Assembly (NCBI RefSeq): GCF_000297095.1
Contig: NZ_AEEA01000055.1
Span: forward strand, 1 to 45,754
Direction: 5' to 3'
Origin: Treponema primitia ZAS-1
Lineage (GTDB): Bacteria; Spirochaetota; Spirochaetia; Treponematales; Breznakiellaceae
Length of the DNA stretch: 45,754 nucleotides
The translations under genes and the position numbers were made by a program. Positions 30,980 to 39,152 of the stretch are shown piece by piece (within the stretch, counting starts at the first letter, position 1; every line of letters starts with the position of its first letter). A model generated the notes under the pieces. That model was not told the origin of the DNA. It saw only the letters and a program-made list of their open reading frames with translations, and made no database searches.

Positions 30980-32628
30980 AGCTTGTTCTGTCCTCGCTTT
31001 TTGTTCAATTTCTTACGGGTTATTTCCTGTTTCTTAAGGAGGGTATCGATAAAATACATTCCCCCCTGATATCCCCCCCGAATCAGGGCATTCCAAAAAT
31101 TACGATCCAGGACTATCCCGTGGATTTCTCCTTCCATTATCGGCAAAGCCAGTCCGGTTATGACCCGTATTATCTCAAGGCTTTCCCGGGGGGTTCTTCC
31201 GGCATAATCCCGTATTTTACATCCCGTAAATTCCGGAAACGGGTGGATCCCAATAAGCGGCAAATCACCGGCAGCCGCGTGGAGGAGATCCGGAATAGGC
31301 TGTACGGGGATCGAGTTCAGGGCGGCATGAATATCCGGTGGGAGGCTAAAAGCGTCCGGGGGGAAGGCATCGGCGTGGAAGGCGAGGAAGGCATCGGTTT
31401 CCCTCTGATTTATATCGAGACGGATCACTATTTTCCGGGCGGCGTTTTCTGCGGCGTTTACCGCAGCTTTCCGGGAAGGGGCGGCGCTAATGATGTTGCC
31501 GCACTTGGTAACGTTGTTTTCCGGGAAGCGGACCAAGCTACCCTCGGCTATACGGAGGAAGATATTTTTTACGTACCTGGTTTTACGGGCCTGGTCCAGA
31601 CCGTGGATGGAATGGACCTTGCCGGGGATGGAGATGAAGGCGCGCTCGGCGCTGGTCCGGTTCCGATCCGGCCCGGGTGACCAGGGGCGGCCCAGGGCGG
31701 CGAGGATGGCGCCCCTGGTTACTTCTACACCGGAAGCGTAGGGATAGGTCCAGCCGGACATATAGCCTCCGGAAAGACGGGCGGCTATTTCCCCAATCAT
31801 GGGGCCCCGGGCGGTGAGCTTCAGGTCCCCCTTGGCGGCGCCGTATCCGGCGCTAATACCCAGGGAACGTACCCCGGCAAAAAAAACTTCCAGGAGCGAT
31901 TTGATAACGGCGCTGTCCTGGGCGCTCGGCATGGTATGGCCCATCTCAATAAAGTACGGGGGGTAAAAGATATGGCGATCTGCAAAACCACAGACCATGA
32001 TGTTTTCGTTGTTAACAATGGCGTCCACAGAAAATTCCGGGCCGTCCATGAACTCCTCCACAATAGCCTTGCCGGACCGGGAGAATTCCAGAGCCTCCGG
32101 AAGGGCATCGGTTAATTCCTTTGAGGAATTTACCCGGCGGCAGCCCCGGCCTCCCATGTTATCCACCGGTTTTACCACCACCGGAAAATCGAAGGGGAGT
32201 TTTTTCGGGGATCTACCCAGGGATTTCGTGGTGAAGGTGGTAAATTGAGGCGAGGGAACTCCGGCGGCGGCAAAACAGCGGCGCATCCGGTCTTTGTTAG
32301 AAGCATTGAGGGCTGCAGCGTATGGAATGCCGGGAAGCCCCAATTTTTCCGCTGCCCAGGCTACGGTGGCGGAAAAATCAGTTCCCGCGGTCATAACCCC
32401 AGCCAGACCTCCATGGGATTGCAGTGTCGCGCCCAGGGTTTGGATCCCCTCCTTGTCCTTAAGATCGATGCACTCAAAACGATCCGCCTTGGCTGCCTCC
32501 GGCGCCCGGGGATCCCCATCTACCACAACCGTATAAAGCCCCATATCCTTGGCTATGGATATGGCAGGGCCCTGCATAATCCCTGCGCCGAGGATCAAGA
32601 GCCGTTTTCCTGAACATTCAGATGTCAT
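30976..32628 (-). CDS. ATP-grasp ligase (carbamoyl-phosphate-synthase/PylC-like), substrate unknown
   Basis: A 550-residue ATP-grasp enzyme. An N-terminal pre-ATP-grasp Rossmann part ('LLILGAGIMQGPAISIAKDMG') precedes the ATP-grasp core, 'FPVVVKPVDNMGGRGCRRV' and 'GKAIVEEFMDGPEFSVDAI'. Acidic metal ligands lie near 'GDLKLTARGPMIGEIAARLSG'. The last 200 residues are an extension I do not recognise. Such enzymes join a carboxylate to an amine or thiol through an acyl phosphate. Start: ATG 32628 with GAGG 5 nt upstream and a 4-nt ATGA overlap with the preceding gene; the longer frame to 32655 is unlikely. It fits a role in attaching an amino acid or acyl group to the glycan precursor. Confidence 0.83.
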   Translation of the reverse strand: MTSECSGKRLLILGAGIMQGPAISIAKDMGLYTVVVDGDPRAPEAAKADRFECIDLKDKEGIQTLGATLQSHGGLAGVMTAGTDFSATVAWAAEKLGLPGIPYAAALNASNKDRMRRCFAAAGVPSPQFTTFTTKSLGRSPKKLPFDFPVVVKPVDNMGGRGCRRVNSSKELTDALPEALEFSRSGKAIVEEFMDGPEFSVDAIVNNENIMVCGFADRHIFYPPYFIEMGHTMPSAQDSAVIKSLLEVFFAGVRSLGISAGYGAAKGDLKLTARGPMIGEIAARLSGGYMSGWTYPYASGVEVTRGAILAALGRPWSPGPDRNRTSAERAFISIPGKVHSIHGLDQARKTRYVKNIFLRIAEGSLVRFPENNVTKCGNIISAAPSRKAAVNAAENAARKIVIRLDINQRETDAFLAFHADAFPPDAFSLPPDIHAALNSIPVQPIPDLLHAAAGDLPLIGIHPFPEFTGCKIRDYAGRTPRESLEIIRVITGLALPIMEGEIHGIVLDRNFWNALIRGGYQGGMYFIDTLLKKQEITRKKLNKKRGQNKL

Positions 32629-34478
32629 GGTAACCTCACTTTTACTGCGTAACATTCAAAGGTATCTCCCAGACCAAATAGGCAGCTCAGATGTAACAGA
32701 AGATTCCAGATGAACCCTCCCCTCCTGAACCTATTCCCCAGGGGAAAACGCTCAGGGTGATGGCCGGTAACCTGGATCTTTTTTAGCTTAAATCCATACC
32801 GGGCCAGGAGCTTCCTGCATATACCGGGGCGCCATACCGTCCAATGATCCTGGGGACTGTTTTCAAGAAAAGTTCCCGGAGATTTTTTTCCCGAAATACC
32901 CGAAGAAGAGGGTGTTGAAAAGGCAAGTACCCCTCCGGTTTTAAGGAGCCGGTTAATCTCCTCCAATACCGGACGAAGATCCGCAAAGTGTTCGATCACA
33001 TACCAAAGGGTAATTACCTCAAAGCTTTCCTCTCCTTCCGATTCCTGCAGGGATGGGTCCGGAAAAAATCCAACCTGGGCGGGTATCCCCAACTCTTCCC
33101 TAACATAATGAACCGCGTCCGCCGCGGGGTCGATACCCTGCGGGGAAAATCCTTCACCACGGGCGGCGCTTAAAAAAGGGCCGTAGGCACAGCCTATGTC
33201 CAAAAGCCGTGCGCCCTGCCCTGCCCTGCTACCCAGGATGTGTTTAATAACGGCGAGCCGTTTTTTCCCGGCGGCGATTAGATTGGGAAAATCCTCAAGA
33301 TACGTTTTTCCGTATTGTTTTTTATAAAAGTCAAAAAAGTAATCGGTTTCATATTCTATTGCCGGAGGGGAAGATCGAAGCATGTAGATCATACCGCAGC
33401 GCCTGCAGCGCCGGTATGTACGGCCGGGAAAGCGGGCTGGGGTTTTCCGGCTGCCGGGGGCGCCACAGGCTGGGCAGCTTGTAGCGGAATTGCCCCCATG
33501 GTTTCGGGGACTGGTGAAACCTGCCAGAAGATCCCCAAGGGTTTGCCCGGGAGCAGTATCCAGGCCAAACCGGGAAGCGATACTTTCACAGCGCCCGGCG
33601 AGGGCGTTTAGAAAATTCGTATCGGAGAGGAATTGCCCGATACGGCCGGCGGCGGCGGAACCGGTTCCGGCGGAAAAAAACCCGGCATTGCGGGCCAGCT
33701 TTTCATGGTAGCTCCCGGGGGAAACCAGCAGCACCGGAAGGCGGGCATGGATAGCCTCAAAGGCGCAGAGGCCGAAATGGGTGACAAGAAGATCATATTC
33801 CGCCAGATGTTCCCGAAGTTCCGGAATTCCCTTTGGAATAAAGACAATATTTGAAAAAGCCTTGAAAGCTTGCGCCGTATTCAAGCGAAGTCCCGGGGCA
33901 ATAAGGGTGATTTCAAGTTTGTTTTTGCGGGAACTTTTCCCCAAGGCCATGGCCGCAGGAAAACTAAGGCCCGCAGCATCCTCGGCCCCGAAGCTGATAA
34001 GCACCCGTAAGTGGCTGTCCGTATTATAAAATGAGGGCCGGCGCTTAACAGGCAGGGGTATCATGGACGGGGCGGTGATATTGGGAAGATCCTCCCGGCA
34101 CGTATAAAGGTTGGGAAGAATATCGATAAGAAAATCGAAACTTCTCCGGTACGGCCCTCCCTCATCAATGCCAACCAGGGGCGCCAAGGCAGACCAGGAC
34201 GCTGCTTCTTCGGGACTTGTCCGGAATTTATCAAGGATAATAAAGTCCCATCCTTTTTCCGGCCCCGGGGATTTTCGCGGATCCTCCAGACGTACCCAGG
34301 ATTCACCGTTTAGACCGGCTATCCCAAGCAGTTCCCAATTATGGCCTTCGGGCAAAAAGAGGAAAGCCTCCCGCCCGGCCCTGCGGAGGGAGCGGACCAG
34401 GGCGGCGCTGCGGACAAGGTGCCCCCCGCCGCGGTTTTTTTCAAGCGCCGGAACGACCAAAAGAGATCCGACTGTCAC
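32625..34478 (-). CDS. Fusion: SpsG/PseG-like sugar-nucleotide protein + zinc ribbon + SAM methyltransferase
   Basis: A 617-residue fusion. Residues 1 to about 325 resemble SpsG/PseG (GT-B-like nucleotide-sugar hydrolase or transferase): 'RGGGHLVRSAALVRSLRRAG' (the G-x-GH-x-R loop), 'WDFIILDKF' and 'YDLLVTHFGLCAFEAIHARLP'. Residues 335-370 carry a zinc ribbon (CPAC ... CRRCG). From about 395 on there is a class I methyltransferase with motif I 'LLDIGCAYGPFL' and 'VITLWYVIEHFADL'. The start is GTG 34478, overlapping the preceding gene by 4 nt (GTGA). The fusion suggests hydrolysis/transfer and methylation of the same sugar intermediate. Confidence 0.85.
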   Translation of the reverse strand: MTVGSLLVVPALEKNRGGGHLVRSAALVRSLRRAGREAFLFLPEGHNWELLGIAGLNGESWVRLEDPRKSPGPEKGWDFIILDKFRTSPEEAASWSALAPLVGIDEGGPYRRSFDFLIDILPNLYTCREDLPNITAPSMIPLPVKRRPSFYNTDSHLRVLISFGAEDAAGLSFPAAMALGKSSRKNKLEITLIAPGLRLNTAQAFKAFSNIVFIPKGIPELREHLAEYDLLVTHFGLCAFEAIHARLPVLLVSPGSYHEKLARNAGFFSAGTGSAAAGRIGQFLSDTNFLNALAGRCESIASRFGLDTAPGQTLGDLLAGFTSPRNHGGNSATSCPACGAPGSRKTPARFPGRTYRRCRRCGMIYMLRSSPPAIEYETDYFFDFYKKQYGKTYLEDFPNLIAAGKKRLAVIKHILGSRAGQGARLLDIGCAYGPFLSAARGEGFSPQGIDPAADAVHYVREELGIPAQVGFFPDPSLQESEGEESFEVITLWYVIEHFADLRPVLEEINRLLKTGGVLAFSTPSSSGISGKKSPGTFLENSPQDHWTVWRPGICRKLLARYGFKLKKIQVTGHHPERFPLGNRFRRGGFIWNLLLHLSCLFGLGDTFECYAVKVRLP

Positions 34479-35206
34479 CGAGGTGTCACTTTAAGAATAG
34501 TATCAGTAACGGAAACAGAATTACTGTTTTGAAATGTTTTCCGAAAAACAGAAATAATCGTTTCACCGTTACTTCGTTCGTCCATGGATAGGGGTGATAA
34601 TGCGCAGTATAATTGTTGGGACCGCGCGTAGTCTTCTGCGGTGTCCACCGTAAGCCGGATCTCCGGTCCTTGCCAGATCCGCGGCGCCAGGGGACGGTGA
34701 AGGAGAAAGCGTTCACTGTGATTGTAGAGGAAGGGGCAGACGTGTTCACGTTCCGCTTCGCTACTCGCTTCTTCCCCGGCTTGTAAGAGAGCGCGGGCCC
34801 TGACAACTTCGACTCCAGCGCCGTAGGGCAGAGCGGCGTAACCCGCATAGTCGGCACCCATTGCTTGAGTTTCCCGCAGCAAAGCGGAGGCGGCGTCGGC
34901 AAAAACAAAGGGGTTATCGCCGGTGGCCCTGATGACCCAGTCTACGGAATAATGGCGGATGGCTATACAGTAGCGGCGGAGTACATCGAACTTAGGCCCG
35001 CCCATGAGCTCAAACCCGGCGGACCCAACCAGGGGCCCAAAGGCGGCAAGACTGTCATCGGGACAGGCCAGGATATGGAGATCCGCGGGGATCATTTTTG
35101 CAGCCTCCATAACCCGCAGGAGCATGGGCTTTTCTCCAAGGGGAAGCAGGGCTTTATTGGGTAGCCTTGAGGAATCAAGACGGCCCTGAAGAATAAGGGC
35201 AGTCAC
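34475..35206 (-). CDS. SpsF-like cytidylyltransferase-family protein
   Basis: A 243-residue GT-A nucleotidyltransferase of the SpsF/CMP-KDO-synthetase family. The opening 'MTALILQGRLDSSRLPNKAL' matches the family's A-x-I-x-Q-x-R-x-x-S-x-R-L-P-x-K consensus. 'ATGDNPFVFADAASALL' and 'IRLTVDTAEDY' are the downstream metal/sugar motifs. Start: GTG 35206, which overlaps the preceding gene by 4 nt and gives the family-typical N-terminus; an ATG at 35236 would overlap it by 34 nt. Relatives activate sugars as CMP or UDP derivatives for surface polysaccharides. No nonulosonate synthase is visible in the window. Confidence 0.87.
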   Translation of the reverse strand: MTALILQGRLDSSRLPNKALLPLGEKPMLLRVMEAAKMIPADLHILACPDDSLAAFGPLVGSAGFELMGGPKFDVLRRYCIAIRHYSVDWVIRATGDNPFVFADAASALLRETQAMGADYAGYAALPYGAGVEVVRARALLQAGEEASSEAEREHVCPFLYNHSERFLLHRPLAPRIWQGPEIRLTVDTAEDYARSQQLYCALSPLSMDERSNGETIISVFRKTFQNSNSVSVTDTILKVTPR

Positions 35207-36237
35207 GGTTCGGAATCCCCCGTTTCTTGTTCCCATAGGCCGGTAAGGATACGGGCATCCCGTTGAAACCGATGGCCGTTAGCGCTTACCCACTGCCGGT
35301 TTTCCTGAAATTCCTCCCATGCCACAACAGGGTCTCCGCCGGTCTTGCAAAAGTAAGACGGGAAAAGCCGCAGGGGGATATGGGCTGAATCCTTTCGAAA
35401 AACCGGAGCCACATTTCGGAGATAAAAGCGGCGGTATCCAGCGTCTGCGGAGGTATCCTCCGGTTCCGCTTCTCCATCGTAGGACAGCCGAACCAGTTGG
35501 GTACCGCGGATCTCCTCCCCCCATAAATGGGAACGAAACCCGAAGTCCATAAGCTGCCAATAGGGGTTTTTAAGGGCCCCGTCAAATCCCCCTAGGTGAA
35601 TAAACCGTTTCCGGTCGTAAATGCCCACCCCATCAAAGGGATAGAGAGAAGGTTGGGCTTCTATCTGGGGTGAAAAATGCAAGGCCTTAACGGAGTTTCG
35701 AAGCTTCCAAAACAGTTTTGAACGGTATCGCGCCGGGGTGGTAAGGGTTGGCAGGGTCTCCATTCTGGAATTCTGGATAACCGGTACCGTACAAAGCCGT
35801 CGTATGGGACTGTTCCCGGGGGGCGACTTGAGCAATTCTTCCCCGGAAAGCCGGAGCCAGGCTGCAATTTTGGCGGCGTCCCCGCCATGGAGGATACGGA
35901 GATCATTCCAGAGAACAAAAAAAAGGGGGCTTTCTATTTCCGTTACCGCCAGATTTATCTGTTCACCCAAATTAATAGTGTCTTTAAGGATTATAAACCG
36001 CACAAAGGGAAAGCGCCCGGAAAGTTCCTCCAGATCGTAACGGTCATGGGGTCCCTCAAGGGAAATAATACAATCAAACCCCGCTTTTTCAAGTTCCATA
36101 AAAAGGGTACGCCGGGGATACCGTCCTCCGCGATTGAGGAGTATGGCCGAAACCCCTGTAGAGGTGCTGCGAAGGGCGCCCCCCACAGCGGTATACGAGG
36201 GCATGGTTTCATTAAAAATTGTAGGTATAGTATTCAT
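35203..36237 (-). CDS. Glycosyltransferase family 2-like protein
   Basis: A 344-residue protein with a GT-A-like first half: 'STGVSAILLNRGG', then 'FIILKDTINLGEQINLAVTEIE', shortened here, with 'VLWNDLRIL' at the DxD-like position. The second half, 'FDGVGIYDRKRFIHLGGFD' and 'PYWQLMDFGFRSHLWG', resembles the acceptor block of GT2/GT7C enzymes (GGFD..F..W...DF..R). No canonical DxD is present, so metal use is uncertain. Start: ATG 36237, with GGAG upstream and a 26-nt overlap with the spiro-SPASM gene; an ATG at 36204 is the alternative. Cytosolic. Confidence 0.72.
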   Translation of the reverse strand: MNTIPTIFNETMPSYTAVGGALRSTSTGVSAILLNRGGRYPRRTLFMELEKAGFDCIISLEGPHDRYDLEELSGRFPFVRFIILKDTINLGEQINLAVTEIESPLFFVLWNDLRILHGGDAAKIAAWLRLSGEELLKSPPGNSPIRRLCTVPVIQNSRMETLPTLTTPARYRSKLFWKLRNSVKALHFSPQIEAQPSLYPFDGVGIYDRKRFIHLGGFDGALKNPYWQLMDFGFRSHLWGEEIRGTQLVRLSYDGEAEPEDTSADAGYRRFYLRNVAPVFRKDSAHIPLRLFPSYFCKTGGDPVVAWEEFQENRQWVSANGHRFQRDARILTGLWEQETGDSEP

Positions 36238-37762
36238 CGCACTCCGCGCAGGGACCCTTGTATTGATTAGTATTATTCTCGGCGCCCTCTTGAAAAGAGC
36301 ACTGTTCCCGGTATAAGCGTACACCCCGCTCCCAGATGGTTTCCAGATTTTCGGTAAAGGCATTGCCCAGAGTTTCCCCGCCGTTCAGCGTTTCCCGGCA
36401 CTGGGGAACCCGGCCATCCATGAGGATAACCATATCCCGCATGAGATGCCAACAGGGGCGGCGCTGTACCGGGGAAAGATCCGAAGCCTGCAATTTGGGC
36501 AGGGCGCCGCAAAAATCATCATACTTTTGGATAATTATCTGAGCCCCCGCATCTTTCCAGAACCGGTAGAACTGTTCGATGTCATCCTCCGCGCCTTTAA
36601 CGCGGACCGCCTGAACATAGCTGCTCTCCGGGAAAAGGGTTATCAAGTTTTTCGCACATTCCGTAGCTTCGGTAAAGCCGGGCCCCCGGATTTCCCGGTA
36701 CCGCTTGCTGTCCGCCGCGTCCAGGGACACAATCCAGGACAGGGGGGCCATATTTTGTCTCCCCGGCGCTGCCCGTGAAGCCGCAAGTGCCAGAGCTTCA
36801 AGCTCCGTTTTTTTCCAGCCCAGGCCGGAAGTTTCGATGACGCCGGAAAGGCCGGGCCGGTCAAGGATAGCGGCGATGAGCTCCTCTTTTTGGGGATGGA
36901 GGGAAAGCTCCCCCCATAGGGAAATATCAATAACCGCATCGCCGGAAAAAGCGCTGATTTTATCCAGAAGTCCGGCGAACAAACGGGGTTCCAGGAAGTC
37001 CTTCGTTGCAAGCAACTCGGCGCCGAATTTCGGGTAGGGGCAGAGGGAACAGGCCTGGGGACAGGGCCCGGCCGCCTGGACCGTATAAAACACCGGGAGG
37101 GTCCGCAGTAATTCAGGATGGGCGGGGATGATCCGCTCGGCGTCCGCCGCAGAAGAAAGGCCCGCTTCCATCAGCCGGGAGAGGAGGAGCGTGTTACGCC
37201 GGGAATCCGCCGTAAGGCTTAAACGATGGACCCGCAAATCTATAGAAGAAATCTCCGTTTCTATATCAAAGGCGTTGATATCCTTTTGTATCACCTGAAA
37301 CAGGGCGTCCCGTTCCACCGGCCCGTCATCGCCGCCAATTATCTTAGCCAGGATCCCCGCGGTTCCCGGGGAAAGCAGTTCCGGCGCAAGGCCATAGGGC
37401 CAGCCATCGGCGTAGGAATATTCCGCCCCGTAGCGCAGATGCCGCTCCGCGATACTCCCCGCTAGAACCGGGTCCAGCAGCGGGCAATCCGCCCAGGCAA
37501 AGTAGCTGAGATCAAAGCCTGCGGATTGCTGGGAAATTTCCTCCAGGAGGCTTTTTCTCGTCCACGAAGGCTTGTAAACCCCGGTAAGATCCGGGGGCAG
37601 GGAACAATCCTCCCCTTCAAGCCCTAGAAAGAGTATCCTCTCCGTACCGGGAAACCGCCGAGCCCGTTCAAAGGTCAGGGTGAGGGCATTTTTGCCATTA
37701 AAAACCGGGGCGAGGGCTTCAGGAGAAAGGCTAGCGCCGAACAAAACAGTGATGGCTTTCAT
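36212..37762 (-). CDS. spiro-SPASM radical SAM protein with N-terminal nucleotidyltransferase-like domain
   Basis: A 516-residue protein. Residues 1 to about 200 look like a GT-A nucleotidyltransferase ('LTLTFERARRFPG', 'FAWADCPLLDP'). A radical SAM domain follows, with the 4Fe-4S cysteines C234, C238 and C241 ('CPQACSLC', CX3CX2C). The C-terminus has SPASM-type cysteines ('PCWHLMRDMVI', 'PQCRETLNGG', 'CSFQ', 'GPCAECDEYY') for auxiliary clusters. This layout matches the family named spiro-SPASM, described from spirochaetes, of unknown function. The frame opens at GTG 37849, but ATG 37762 fits the family start and lies 7 nt after a -10 box. First gene of the operon. Confidence 0.85.
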   Translation of the reverse strand: MKAITVLFGASLSPEALAPVFNGKNALTLTFERARRFPGTERILFLGLEGEDCSLPPDLTGVYKPSWTRKSLLEEISQQSAGFDLSYFAWADCPLLDPVLAGSIAERHLRYGAEYSYADGWPYGLAPELLSPGTAGILAKIIGGDDGPVERDALFQVIQKDINAFDIETEISSIDLRVHRLSLTADSRRNTLLLSRLMEAGLSSAADAERIIPAHPELLRTLPVFYTVQAAGPCPQACSLCPYPKFGAELLATKDFLEPRLFAGLLDKISAFSGDAVIDISLWGELSLHPQKEELIAAILDRPGLSGVIETSGLGWKKTELEALALAASRAAPGRQNMAPLSWIVSLDAADSKRYREIRGPGFTEATECAKNLITLFPESSYVQAVRVKGAEDDIEQFYRFWKDAGAQIIIQKYDDFCGALPKLQASDLSPVQRRPCWHLMRDMVILMDGRVPQCRETLNGGETLGNAFTENLETIWERGVRLYREQCSFQEGAENNTNQYKGPCAECDEYYTYNF

Positions 37763-37769
37763 ACTATCT

Positions 37770-37798
37770 AATATATCGGCAATTACGGGGATAGGCAA
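37770..37798 (-). promoter_or_regulatory. Promoter of the spiro-SPASM operon
   Basis: On the minus strand TTGCCT (37793-37798), a 17-nt spacer and TATATT (37770-37775) precede the ATG at 37762 by 7 nt. No Shine-Dalgarno sequence is present. Confidence 0.5.
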
Positions 37799-37837
37799 AA
37801 CCCTATTACGCAGCGCCGGTTCCAATTTAGGAATAAC

Positions 37838-37880
37838 CACTGACCACACAAACTAATTAATGATGTCCGTGTGGTCCGTG
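37838..37880. repeat. Palindromic intergenic repeat between divergent operons
   Basis: Arms 37838-37849 and 37869-37880 are inverted copies (11 of 12), core GACCACAC/GTGTGGTC, loop 19 nt. With its flank AACCACTGACCACACAAA it resembles the glycolytic-region repeat (AACCACAGAGGACACAAA). It sits between the spiro-SPASM and xseA promoters. Confidence 0.7.
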
Positions 37881-37918
37881 CTTTTATATTCCCACTTCCT
37901 ACTTCCGCCTTCCCTTGC

Positions 37919-37924
37919 TATACT
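37919..37924 (+). promoter_or_regulatory. -10 box of the xseA-xseB-mutL operon
   Basis: TATACT ends 7 nt before the xseA ATG (37932), which has no Shine-Dalgarno sequence. The -35 region is weak (TTCCTA at 37896-37901, 17-nt spacer). Confidence 0.4.
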
Positions 37925-37931
37925 ACCCCCT

Positions 37932-39152
37932 ATGGATGGCTCCCGTAAACTAACCGTATCGGAACTCACCGACCAGATCCGGGCGACCCTGGAAAACGCC
38001 TTTGGTCCGGTAATTGTGGAGGGGGAGCTTTCCAATTGCCGGCCTTCCAGTACGGGGCACCTCTACTTTACCCTGAAGGATTCGGGGGCCGCTATTTCCG
38101 CGGTGATGTTCAAGAACCAGCTTCGGAACCTGGGCTTTGAGCCACGGGACGGGATGCTCCTGCGGGTGCATGGGCATATTTCGGTGTACGCACAGCGGGG
38201 AAGCTACCAGATAATCTGCGAGGAGATGGAGGAGGCCGGCGCCGGGGATATCCTTGCCCTGCTGGAAAAGCGGAAACGGGCGCTGGCTGCGGAGGGTCTC
38301 TTTGACGAGGACCGGAAGAAGCCTATCCCCCGCTTTCCCCGGGTGGTTGGGGTGGTAAGCTCCCCCACCGGGGCGGCGCTGCGGGATATACTCAACATAC
38401 TGGCCCGGCGGGCCGGGGGCATCGGGGTAGTCGTCCTTCCCGCGCCGGTCCAGGGTACCGAAGCGGCGGCCATTATTGCCCGGCGTATCGAACAGGCCAA
38501 CCAATGGAAGCTGGCGGATGTGCTTATCGTAGGCCGGGGCGGAGGTTCCCTGGAGGACCTGCTGCCTTTTTCGGAGGAAGCGGTGGTTCGGGCTATTGCG
38601 GCATCGAAGATTCCCGTGGTAAGCGCCGTGGGGCACGAGATAGACTGGGCTCTTTCGGATTTTGCAGCGGATCTCCGAGCCCCTACCCCTTCGGCAGCGG
38701 CGGAACTGGTCAGCGCCAACCGGGCGGAGATTTTGGAACAGGTGAAGCGGGCCGGAGAAATCCTGCGGGAAACCATGGATGCCCGGCTCGATAGGGCGCG
38801 GCTCTTGATCAAGCCCTTCGGCATAGAGGATCTGGAATACCGGTTCAGGGGGATACTCCAACCCAGGCTGGTGCGCTTTGACGATGCCAAGGAAGCCCTG
38901 CTTGAAAACCTGTCGGAAAGGATTAGTGATATGCGCCGCCGCCTTGAGCTGGCCCGGGTAAACATAGAGGCGGCCAACCCCCGGGCTATTCTGGAACGGG
39001 GATTTTCGGTGGTGCTCCGGGAAAAGACCGGGAAAGTACTGCGCCATGCCGGGGAAACCAAGAGCGGCGAAAGGCTTATCATACGTCCCCTGGAGGGGAT
39101 TATCACCGCAACTACTGAAACGGTGGAAGTTCCGGTGTTGGAGGATACATGA
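37932..39152 (+). CDS. xseA: Exodeoxyribonuclease VII large subunit
   Basis: A 406-residue large subunit of the single-strand-specific exonuclease VII. An N-terminal OB fold ('VIVEGELSNCRPSSTGHLYF') is followed by the catalytic domain ('GVVSSPTGAALRDILNIL', 'VLIVGRGGGSLEDLLPF', 'VSAVGHEIDWALSDFAADL', 'APTPSAAAELV'). A long helical region then ends with 'NPRAILERGFSVV'. ATG 37932 gives the normal family start ('KLTVSELTDQIRATLE'); the longer frame from 37860 adds unconserved residues. It overlaps xseB by 4 nt, so the two subunits are made together. Confidence 0.96.
   Translation: MDGSRKLTVSELTDQIRATLENAFGPVIVEGELSNCRPSSTGHLYFTLKDSGAAISAVMFKNQLRNLGFEPRDGMLLRVHGHISVYAQRGSYQIICEEMEEAGAGDILALLEKRKRALAAEGLFDEDRKKPIPRFPRVVGVVSSPTGAALRDILNILARRAGGIGVVVLPAPVQGTEAAAIIARRIEQANQWKLADVLIVGRGGGSLEDLLPFSEEAVVRAIAASKIPVVSAVGHEIDWALSDFAADLRAPTPSAAAELVSANRAEILEQVKRAGEILRETMDARLDRARLLIKPFGIEDLEYRFRGILQPRLVRFDDAKEALLENLSERISDMRRRLELARVNIEAANPRAILERGFSVVLREKTGKVLRHAGETKSGERLIIRPLEGIITATTETVEVPVLEDT

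Noticed and set aside
36238..36363. Upstream extension of the GT2-like gene
   Set aside because: It would overlap the spiro-SPASM gene by about 150 nt and the added residues are not conserved-looking; ATG 36237 with GGAG is better.
37763..37849. Upstream GTG extension of the spiro-SPASM gene
   Set aside because: The added 29 residues run through the promoter and the intergenic palindrome; the family-like start is ATG 37762.
37860..37931. Upstream ATG extension of xseA
   Set aside because: The extra residues lie in the palindromic repeat and before the -10 box, and are not part of the XseA fold.
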